NCBI GenBank assembly: GCA_963691655.1
Contig: OY829328.1
Span: 34,739,890-34,803,889, forward strand
Length of the DNA stretch: 64,000 nt
Source of the DNA: Toxonevra muliebris
Lineage: Eukaryota > Arthropoda > Insecta > Diptera > Pallopteridae
Direction of reading: 5' to 3'
A program made the translations under genes and the position numbers. Positions 55,203 through 64,000 of the stretch are shown piece after piece. Every line of letters begins with the position of its first letter. Within the stretch, counting starts at the first letter, position 1. Under the pieces are notes generated by a model. The model did no database searches. It was not told the DNA's origin and was given only the letters and a program-made list of their open reading frames with translations.

Positions 55203-55623
55203 TCTCTAGTGCATAGGCAAGATTTATTGAAAAAAAATGCAGTTTCAAGTTAAATGTAAGTCCCAAAATTACGAATCCGGAGTTAGTTTTCTGATCCAAA
55301 TCAGCCTCAGCCGTCTCGTATCTAGGCGGTCTGAAATATACAGGTAATTCTAGAAAAATATTAGTCTTAAATTTTAAAAGAACAGGTATTACAGCTAAAA
55401 ACAAACAAAAAGAAGTGCATATCAACTTCAGTGATCCCCGATTAATTACGCCAGAAATTTGTATGTTTTAAATCTAAAATCTTCACATATTCCCCGCTTA
55501 AATTGTAATTAAATATAAAATATAAAAATTATACCACTTGCAATAATATCTTTAACATTTTTCATTGGCATGTTATGCGCTTTTAAGTTTTGCCCCCTGT
55601 AGATGATCATATGCACTAGAGAG
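55203..55623. mobile_element. Probable TIR element with a TTAA-like site
   Basis: CTCTCTAGTGCATA on the left is the exact reverse complement of TATGCACTAGAGAG on the right. The right side is followed by TTAA; the left side is preceded by CTAA, so a one-base decay of a TTAA duplication is possible. Non-coding, directly abutting the element at 54413-55199. Confidence 0.5.
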
Positions 55624-55629
55624 TTAATA

Positions 55630-57830
55630 CATAATGATTGATATGTATTGATGGTAATCATAACTTAAACTCCACTCACAAAAACCGCTTGAAAATTGAG
55701 CCGAACTAATGTTTGTTTATCGGCTGAACCTAAGAGCGATTTCATTTCTATGTCTCTCACTTTTTTTTCAATAACACCGTATTCCAAACTTACGCGCTTG
55801 TTTAACTTTATAAAGTGCTAATTTCAAAATGATAGAACAAAAAATTTAACTTAATTCAGCTTTATCTTAGCTTTATATCTTATAACTTAATTAACGCAGC
55901 CATAGACAACAGACGGTAGTAGCAGTAAATAGTCTTATCATTTCAAAATCTTTACTGATAAGGCGTTTTCATTTCAAATATGAATAAGTTATTTCAGAAA
56001 GTAAAATAAACATCATAAATGCATATATCACAACCATTTGCTATGAATGCACTTACTACTAATTGTACAACATTTAAGAAAATTCTGTATATGACAGATT
56101 TATGTATTTGCGTAAATACCTGTACTTTTACAATATTCCCAAAATGCAAACAATGCACACGAACACATTCTTTTATTTGCATACATGTCCATCAAAAATA
56201 TCTCATGATTTTAGTGTTTCAATACAGTTTATAGTACAATGACACAAGATATAATCCACTAAGTCAGTATATGTATAAAGCATTCTCACATTTTAAATTA
56301 GTTTGCTTGTCTTTTATAATTTGGAAATCTAATATGCATATAGAAGAATTTCAAATAGTCTTATACAGATATAAATAAGTAATACAGTAAAATTCAGTAT
56401 TACATGATACCGAAAAAAATAAAGACTTGGAAAAGAAACAAAAAGAACAAAATCAGCATACATCTACCTCTATACATATGATTATTCAAGAAATAGATGA
56501 AATTCGTAGGTCCCTTGCAATCTCTCTAGGTCCTCAATAATCTGTCGTTGTAGTAGTATAGTAGTAAATGCGTTTCATAGTTCTGTGCAAACTAAGTGGC
56601 GTACCGCTGCTATAATAAGAATGAAATATAAGGGAACAGTCTGGAGTTCAATTACAAAGTGGTAGGAAAAATATATATGTTTTTTGGACATACACGAGCA
56701 CATGAAAGTTCGATTCCCATGTTGTTTCCTTTCACAAACACAAGTCTAAACTACAATAGGATTTTAAACACGCGTGTTTCGGTTTACGAAAACTATAAGT
56801 GTAATTAGCAAGTGAAGTTTAAAGTTCGTGTATCTGCATGAACCTTAATATAGAGCAGAGAAAACCATCAATAACATCGCCACCTATGCAGTTGCTTATA
56901 TCTTATAATGCTCACAAACGCATACTGATGCGCCGCAAAAGTGTATATAGGAACAACAACTATCGTAGCAACAACAATCACAACAACGTAAATCATTGTG
57001 CAATTGCTTACGCCTTGTAATGGAAGAAGAAAACAGACAAACTATAGACATAAGCGATTGTGCAGATGATGATGTTATTGTGATCGCTGTGGTTGGTCTC
57101 TGAAAATGATTTTGGTTGTTTTTTCTGCTCTAGATTAAGGTTCGTACAAACTTTTAAGCCGAACAACACTTGTTTCAAATAAACGTGTAACTCGGACTCG
57201 TGTTTTTAGTGAATATTCTTTAATACACGTGTATACGTGCTAACCGTGAATACGTGCTTCCGGAAGCTCTATTTTGCATATGAAAGAAAGAGACTACAGT
57301 TTTATGTTGAACCCGAACAGCGAAGTGAAAAGTTTTTATTGGACAATCTTTACTCTTGGAGACTTGCCATTGCCTGCCAAGAGGTGGTGCCATGTAGAAA
57401 TTTATATTTTCAATTCTTGATCGTGCCGGAAATCTAGCCCAGCCCTTCGTAGCAGTCCAGCACACTGATCACTTCACCACGGCAACCACATTTCGCATTA
57501 CTTAAATCTGCAGTGGAAATCTTATTATATATATACATATAAAGTACCTTAAACAATATATATATATATATGGGACATTCTCTGTCAATGGGAGACACCC
57601 CTGTCCAAAATTGTTTAAGGTATTTTAGGGCATATTTAGGCTCAAACGAAAGCTTATTATCTCTAGTTTCAAATGCAATAAGGCCTTTTTTGATTTTGCA
57701 TGATGGCGGACCAATATGGCGACTGCAGGTCTACCACCTCACCTTAAAATAATAGTTTTATCAAGCGTGCGTTTACCCAAGTCATCATGAAAAAAACAGA
57801 TAAAGCCTTTTTTCGTATATTTTGTTTTCG
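55630..57830. other. Gene-free AT-rich region
   Basis: Contains a (TA)n tract near 57555-57571 and short unremarkable frames. Nothing I can support as a gene. Confidence 0.4.
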
Positions 57831-57834
57831 CTGA

Positions 57835-58075
57835 ATATGAATCTAATATTAATTTAAATGGGAAATGTCACGTGTTGTCCCTAACCTCAAAAAGGTCCAA
57901 AAAGGCTGTTTTTCGAGACTTACGCTTACCAAACACATCATATAACGACGGGAAAAGCTTAGTTTTGTGTAGTTTCAGCTGATAAACATGAATCTAATAT
58001 TATTTTTTACGGTAAATGTTACATGTCGTCCCTAACCTCAAAAAATTAAAAATTCCAAAAAACTTTTTTTCGTCT
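57835..58075. repeat. Diverged direct repeat of about 150 bp
   Basis: ATGAATCTAATATTA...GTAAATGTCACGTGTTGTCCCTAACCTCAAAAA occurs at about 57836 and, slightly changed, at about 57988. Each copy is followed by a CCAAAAA...TTTTTCG segment and a CTTACG- or CTCACG-type word. Confidence 0.6.
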
Positions 58076-58093
58076 CTCACGTTTCTCAAATCT

Positions 58094-58268
58094 CCAGAAA
58101 ACTTCCCAAAAAACTTATTCTTCATTATTAATTTTGTTTTAACTCTAATAAAGCACCGCAAAGGAAACAGAGACCTAATGAGTTCACGTCGTTATTTCTG
58201 GGTAACGCTAAAAGTATGTTACAGCAAAGTTAAGAAATGAAGAATAAGTTTTTTGGGAAGTTTTCTGG
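58094..58268. repeat. Perfect 33-bp inverted repeat
   Basis: CCAGAAAACTTCCCAAAAAA...TTCATT (58094-58126) is exactly the reverse complement of 58236-58268. The spacer is 109 bases. It may be the end of an element overlapping the direct repeats on its left. Confidence 0.85.
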
Positions 58269-58368
58269 TGGTTTGGGACACGTGGGAAACTCTCCTTGGT
58301 GTCTGGTATTTCATCAAAAGAAGGTTCTTCATCTCTAGAGGCGCGTTATTGTTTCTCAAGGGTTTGTA

Positions 58369-58612
58369 AAGGACCGTTCACATATTACGGAACCGATTTT
58401 GACCTTTCCCCCCTGGTAGTAACACTTCGTAGCAAATCGTAACATATAAAAATGCTGGCCATGATTTTCGAATTCAGCAGGAAGAAAATTCATTTTATAA
58501 ACTAGTGTAATGTGGAAGTCATCTGTATTTGATAGTATAAAATCGACGTTACGTAACACATCAATGAACCCCCCCTCCCCATGTAACACTTCGTAATAAA
58601 TTGTCGGACCAT
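58369..58612. repeat. Possible MITE with GTAACACTTCGTA motifs
   Basis: Begins GGACCGTTCACATATTACGG and ends TAATAAATTGTCGGACC, loosely inverted. GTAACACTTCGTA occurs twice (about 58418 and 58581), each next to a run of C. Weak call. Confidence 0.35.
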
Positions 58613-59394
58613 TTCTTTGCCAGTACGATTATGTTTTCTATCCATTTTTTGTTGTATTGTACTTTTAGCTATGTACACTAGAGTGCCATTAATTTTCGAA
58701 AATTCGAAAATTTTCCGCGGCCCCCCTCGATAGGTTCGTTTTACTCAAAAAATAATCTGAGTAAAATTTCAGGTCAATTGGATATGGGGAAGTGGTGCCC
58801 CAAGAGCTCCAGAATTTGAAAAACGGTATTTGTGCACAAAATTCATATTTGATTGTTTATATCTCAGACATTTTTTATTTCATAATTGCAGACATAACTT
58901 AGTAAACTTTGATTTTCGTGTTTGTTATAAGAAACAAAAAGATAGAAAGATCCAAAAAAGTAAACTAGGTTAACAAAATTTTTACAAATTACAGTGACTG
59001 GGACTGGTCCAATTACTTGAACATTCACTTCGTTTGTAACTACATTATTTGGAGTGGGAATCATGAGAACAGGGTTACAGTTAGCGAGTGTTTCGAATTA
59101 CTCGATGTTCATTTTAATATTTAAACAAGTCTCAACCCAGTTTTGGTTTCATATTCCTATGAACGACAATGCAGGTATTACTATGTTTTTTTTTCTTTTT
59201 AGCGAATAAGTAAAAAAAGCAGTTACATTCGTAAAACTTGCTAGATTTAATCGGGTAATTTCAGCTTATTCTTTTTTTTATTCGATAGTTATTAGAAATA
59301 CCGAAAAAACTTATATGAGTGAATTATTCCTCTTTGATAGATCTATAAATTTTGTGAAAGCAGTTTTTATGTAAAATAAAAAATGTCTGAGATA

Positions 59395-60638
59395 TTGGGA
59401 GTATGAATGTATAAACTCGTAATTGTGACTAACTTCATATCTATCATACGCCCCAAAATACTATAAGAATTGATCTGTCAAATAATTTCCATAATTTTAC
59501 AAAAGTGTTTTACTATAGCTGAAAATGTCGAATTTCGTGCCAACAAAACAACATTTGCGGGAAGTTTTATTTTGCTTCTTCCATTTGAAGAAAAACGCAA
59601 CTGAAGCACATCGTTTACTCACTGAAGCTTATCCTGACTGTGCTATAGACATTAGAATGTGTCAGGTGTGGTATGCCCGTTTCAAAAGTGGTGATTTTTA
59701 TGTTGAAGACAGGGAACGTTCAGGCGGCCCGAAAAAGTTCGAAGATGAAAAATTGAAGGCATTACTCGAAGAAGATTCATGTCAAACGCAACAAGAACTT
59801 GCAGAATCTTTAGGAGTTGATCAATCAACCATTTCTAAACGATTAAAAGCATTGGGAATGATTCAAAAGCAAGGAAATTGGGTGCCGTACGAATTGAAGC
59901 CGAGAGACGTCGAACGACGATTTTTCACATGTGAACTGCTGATTGAACGACAGAAAAGAAAGGGCTTTCTGCATCGTATTGTGACTGGCGATGAAAAGTT
60001 GATACGTTACGATAACCCAAAGCGTAAAAAATCATGGGGACCGCCCGGACATGCATCAACATCAACGGCAAAGCCGAACATCCATGGATCCAAGATCATG
60101 CTGTGTATTTGGTGGGATATGAAAGGTGTCGTGTATTATGAGCTGTTGAAACCGAATGAAACGATCACTGGCGACCGCTACCGACTACAATTGATGCGTT
60201 TGAGCCGAGCATTAAGGGATAAGACGCCAGAATATGAGAATAGACACGACGAAGTTATTCTTCAGCACGACAATGCTCGGCCGCATGTTGCAAGGCAAGT
60301 AAAAACATACTTGGAAACTTTGAAATGGGAAGTGCTACCCCACCCGCCGTATTCTCCAGACATTGCTCCTTCTGATTACCGCTTGTTCTGATCGATGACA
60401 CATGGCCTGGCTGAACAGCACTTCCGTTCTTTCGAAGAACTCAAAAAATGGGTCGATTCGTGGATAGCCTCAAAAGATGAGGAGTTCTTTCGACGCGGAA
60501 TCCGTATGCTACCAGAAAGATAGGAAAAGGTTGTGGCTAACGATGGACAATACTTTAAAGAATAAATTTATAATCACTTTTTCACAATAAATGTCCAAAT
60601 CACGAAAAAAATACGAGTTTATACATTCATACTCCCAA
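59395..60638 (+). mobile_element. mariner transposon with TIRs and TA duplication
   Basis: 1,244 bases. The 27-bp TIRs (TTGGGAGTATGAATGTATAA...) are inverted at both ends and flanked by TA at 59393-59394 and 60639-60640. Contains one transposase gene with two nonsense codons. It inserted into the right arm of the surrounding long-TIR element; deleting it restores an arm complementary to the left one. Confidence 0.92.
59525..60584 (+). pseudogene. mariner transposase, two nonsense codons
   Basis: Cut-and-paste transposase. The open part (59525-60391, 288 codons) has an N-terminal DNA-binding region with two HTH units (LREVLFCFFHLKKNATEAHR; QELAESLGVDQSTISKRL) and the catalytic triad: Asp156 in VTGDEKL, Asp249 in LQHDNARPH and Asp284 in SPDIAPSDY, with exactly 34 residues between the last two, the mariner D,D34D signature. 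It stops straight after at a TGA (60389-60391). The same frame continues with recognisable transposase C-terminal sequence (HGLAEQHFRSFEELKKW, FFRRGI, MLPER), meets a TAG near 60521, then VVANDGQYFKE and a stop. Both stops look like single-base changes. Otherwise the reading frame is undamaged, so inactivation is recent. Confidence 0.9.
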
Positions 60639-60840
60639 TATAAACAATCAAATATGAATTTTGTGCACAAAAACCGTTTTTTCCAAATTTTAGAGCTCTA
60701 GCGGCACCACTTCCCCTTATCCCATTAACCTGAAATTTTACACAGATTATTTTTTGAGTAAAACGAACCGATCGAGGGGGTGCCATCAATAGATTTTTCG
60801 AAAAAAAATTCTCCATATCACTTAATGGCACCCTAATGTA

Positions 60841-62387
60841 CACCCATGGTAATAAATATACTTCCACTATAAAATATTCAGTGAAAATTCACTATTATAA
60901 CAAATTAAAGGTTTTGTTAATTGCTTTGTATATATCTTTTACTCCGACGTATTAATGCAAACAAATTTCATTTCGTAATGTCCTTGTCTCGATTTAATTT
61001 GTATTTAAATGTTTAACCAGAAGGAAATAATTATACTTCCAAATGATGCAATTGTGATATTTATAAGCTTTACTTTAACAAATTTTACGGACAACGCATT
61101 ATAGACATTGCACAACATTCCTCCACAATTTATTTGAAAAATGTTACTTGTAAGTTATTGTTAGGAAAAATGGGGCGTGGTAACCATTTTCTGCGGAAGA
61201 AATTGGAAAAATAATGCCTCATAAAAAATGGGGAATGTCTAATCACGAAATTGCATGAAATATTAACATATCACATGTAGGCGTGGTAAACGTCAAATAA
61301 AGCGGCTTGGACGACTTCTAATCATGAATACATTTAAAAAACCAGAGATTATCAAAACTACAAGCTTCAAAAAATTTGTTATATCTGAAATTCGAAGTGA
61401 TTTGGATTTAGATATTTTCACAAGACGTATTGGAAACATTTTGCATGATTGTAAACATCTTACAATAAGGGTTAGCTTCCCGTAAACACTCATCACAAAA
61501 GGCATGTTTCGAATTTGCAACATCACATTTCTAATGGACCGGTCAATGCGAAACCATTATTTTTGGGAACGAAAAACGTTCACATTAGATGTTCCTGACT
61601 GCTATAACCTTTTTTGGTACTATATATCTAAAAAAGAATAAGTCAGAAATAACCAAGGCGGTAGACTGATGACACTAGTTTAATTTGTTTCTCAAACAAA
61701 ATATTAACATCTTTCGTCAGAAGTAAAATGAACTCCCATGACTATCTACCTCTTCTGGAAGCGGTGTTTTTTAATGTTCATGTTAAAATTAATAAGTACA
61801 GCATACAATTCATTAAGATGACACTTTTTTCTATCAAACAGCAGTTGAAACTGAATGTTTCAAAGAGAAAAATTTTGAAATAATGAAGTAACCCACTTCA
61901 AGCCTGGACTTGAACCTCATGGAAAATCTTTGAAGTGTTTTTTTTTTATCAGATTTATTCACGTGGCATTCAGATTTCCAGTTTAAGTTAATTAAGAACA
62001 GAAATAAAAAATAAGTAGAAGGAAATATCAACATTAGAGCTAAGAAATCTTATGAGCTCAAAAACAAATAGAATAGAAGAAAATATAAAGAATTAGAGTC
62101 ACATGTATTACTAAATTTGTGATAATCCGTTTTTGAAACTTACTTTAGTACTTAGAACCTTTCAATTTTTTTTTCTTATTATTCTTAAAATGGAAGTATA
62201 ATTATTTCCTATGAAGCTTTTTTAAAGTTTTGAATTTTATGAATTTAAGTAACAGATTTATATTAATCATTTTCGTATTTATTGAATAAAACTTCGTAAT
62301 TGCTAATTGTTATAAAATAAATTAGGAATAAATGAAAATCTTACAAAAAAATCGCACTTTGTGACTGGAAGTATACTTATTACCATG
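60841..62387. other. Gene-free AT-rich region
   Basis: AT-rich with short frames that resemble nothing known. No repeat found. Confidence 0.4.
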
Positions 62388-62806
62388 GCATTTTGACAAG
62401 TGAGAGGAACTTTGACAAGTGGGAAAATATTTGTTTTGATACTATTTTTCTTTTTGCCACAGCGTTGTATTTTCATGGTTCAATTTTTATGTGAGAATTT
62501 ATTAGAAAATAATTTGCGTAGTATTACATATGCATAGAGAGAATTAGTTGCTGCTTTTTATAATATTTTTTAACTCTTAACATGTTCAAGGTATTTGCTA
62601 ATAAAGAAAACAAATTTAAATAACATTATTTAAGCTTTGTTTATTATAATAAGATTTATAATTTAGTACTAAGTAATAAAAATAGTATTGACAATCTACT
62701 ACTAACTCTCTCTTCTGTATCCATTTCAAAAAATGCATCTCTAAAATGTTCCTCTTGCTCTTTACTTTTTGAAAAAATGCTTCTACCTCTAAATACTTCT
62801 ACCATG
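62388..62806 (-). repeat. Dispersed repeat R, complete-looking copy
   Basis: 419 bases from GCATTTTGACAAGTGAGAGG to CTTCTACCATG, the reverse complement of 4880-5455 without the MITE. The 12 bases CTTATTACCATG occur on both sides (62376-62387 and 62807-62818), consistent with a target duplication. It carries TTTGACAAGTG twice at one end and no TIR, so its class is unknown; a retroposed short element is possible. Confidence 0.65.
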
Positions 62807-62818
62807 CTTATTACCATG

Positions 62819-64000
62819 AGTGTATGTACGCAACATGAATTCCAACAATATTTTTTGATGGACTGAGTGGAAAAGAACATAAGGTGACACAACCTTGTAT
62901 TCCCCATCATCTATCTCATTACATTTTGCAGGAAAACGTTACTCTTTGTGTTCTTTTTCGTCTATATTTTTGTTTTATTCTCTTAATTTGTTGTGTTTTT
63001 TTAAAGTATTGGGACAAATACAGATCCGCTCGTATAAAATTAGTTTACAATTAATGAACATTTGGTGACATCAAGAAATAGAAGCAGCTTCAAAAAATAT
63101 ATTGCTTCAAAGCCGGATAAGTACAGTGTCAAGATATTCTGGCTGGTGGATTCGAAAACCAATTACCCGGTATTAGCTGAGATTTATGTTAGCACCCAGC
63201 CAAATGAAGATTGATCGTCTTGAATTTCATATGCATTAGTACTTTGCTTAGCTGATCGATTTTTGAACAATGGTCCCAATATTACAATGGATAATTTTTT
63301 AACAAGTTACCCATTTGGCCAGCAAAAATACAACTCTGGTTAGAACAATTCGGTCAAACAAACCCCAGATTCCAACATTATTCTCATCAACCGAAGAGGC
63401 AAAAAGACGAGATCCCTATACTTCTACTTGATTTAAGTCATATTGATAATTTTATTATTTCAAGAGTAATTGAGCTTTAAGTGGTTAAAGGTTAATGTAA
63501 ATATGAAAAAACAAATGAATAACAAAAGTATATTCATGGATATTACCCAATCAGAAGTTTTCGGCATTTAAAGAAAGAAATTTTAAAAAATTTTTTGTTC
63601 AAAGGTTTCTTTGTCGCTAGGTGTATACAACTCAACTAATATTTGTTAGAAACAAAATTGTTTCAATAATTTAGTTTTCGCTACTACTATGCTAAATTAA
63701 TGGTTATTAAACATAAGTAAGCATATTAAAACAAAACCGTGTCAAGTATTAAATCTTTTTTAAACAAAATATTCGAGTATATCTATTCATTAGAGTGGAT
63801 CGATTTTGTAGCCCCATCATAATAGAGTTAACACTTTTTTCTTTAAAAACTTACGGACATTTTGAAAAACATTTTCCGGAGCAAAAGTTAGTAAAAATTG
63901 TATGAAACGGTAAAAGAGAATGCAGGGGAAATAAAAGAAAAAAAGTGTCAACCCCCACCCCTTCCATTCTCAAAAATTAATGTTATAATGGGGGTTACAA
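62819..64000. other. Gene-free region at the right edge
   Basis: AT-rich. A short non-frame-consistent stretch at about 63120-63420 has somewhat higher GC, but I could not match it to any protein. Nothing supported. Confidence 0.35.

Larger units (their letters stand above)
58676..60838. mobile_element. Long-TIR element (TA target), split by a mariner
   Basis: The ends CACTAGAGTGCCATTAA and TTAATGGCACCCTAATG (with one more base offset on the inner side) are flanked by TA. The arms are about 200 bases: left 58676-58878; right 59372-59394 plus 60639-60838, with the mariner removed. Shared arm words include CAAAATTCATATTTGATTG and CTGAGTAAAATTTCAGGTCA-like sequence. The inner 490 bases are non-coding, so the element is non-autonomous, probably of the Tc1/mariner type. 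Confidence 0.78.

Noticed and set aside
56700..56730. tRNA-like T-arm word GTTCGATTCCC
   Set aside because: No flanking acceptor, D or anticodon stems could be built around it.
1..64000. CRISPR arrays, operons, Shine-Dalgarno sites, phage or bacterial genes
   Set aside because: Spliced genes, AT-rich intergenic DNA and eukaryotic transposons show that this is animal nuclear DNA; none of these features was seen.

Overview
This is a stretch of an insect nuclear genome, most likely a higher fly (Diptera). The predicted proteins are close to Drosophila-type families: mRpS15/bonsai, Cdk9, a ZRANB2 homologue and Rab32/lightoid. Introns have GT-AG ends, the intergenic DNA is AT-rich and long, and the transposons are types common in flies. 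The low gene density (about six host genes in 64 kb) is larger than Drosophila melanogaster and would fit a tephritid or similar acalyptrate fly; that placement is inference from memory of the families, not a search.

Host genes, left to right. (1) The 3' part of mitochondrial ribosomal protein S15 (+, 1-700). (2) Cdk9, the P-TEFb kinase (-, four exons, 1282-2683), tail to tail with S15. (3) A ZRANB2-type splicing factor with two RanBP2 zinc fingers, an acidic block and an RS tail (-, three exons, 9736-12988). (4) An intronless RING-H2 protein with a DM9 (DUF3421) C-terminal part (+, 16324-17046). (5) A MIF4G-domain translation factor with a long Q/R/S/N-rich tail (-, two coding exons, 23023-27068). 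(6) Rab32 (-, 31965-35921). A 752-residue N-terminal exon can be spliced in frame to the Rab GTPase exons to give a 972-residue protein, and a short 218-residue form starts inside the Rab exon.

The rest is mostly mobile DNA. 2.7-9.5 kb holds a hAT-type element with perfect 8-bp target duplications that contains a second repeat, itself interrupted by a MITE; two copies of another TIR element; and a fold-back. 27-31 kb holds a TTAA-flanked piggyBac-like MITE and a TIR element containing an AATTCC-rich block. 38.3-39.76 kb holds a tandem repeat carrying a small exon-like ORF, one copy interrupted by a second hAT MITE. 41.4-49.7 kb is dominated by a full-length, apparently intact non-LTR retrotransposon (ORF1, then ORF2 with EN, RT and RNase H) with a 12-bp target duplication; its 5' part plus 588 bp of flank is duplicated in tandem. 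54 kb has a jockey-like RT relic. 58.7-60.8 kb is a long-TIR element whose right arm is split by a mariner with two nonsense codons.

The host genes serve independent housekeeping or cell-biological roles (mitochondrial translation, transcription elongation, splicing, translation, vesicle traffic) and do not form a pathway. The most notable items are the Rab32 long form, the RING-DM9 fusion, the nested insertions that can be ordered in time, the nearly identical 1,663-bp tandem duplication and the duplicated exon-like ORF.
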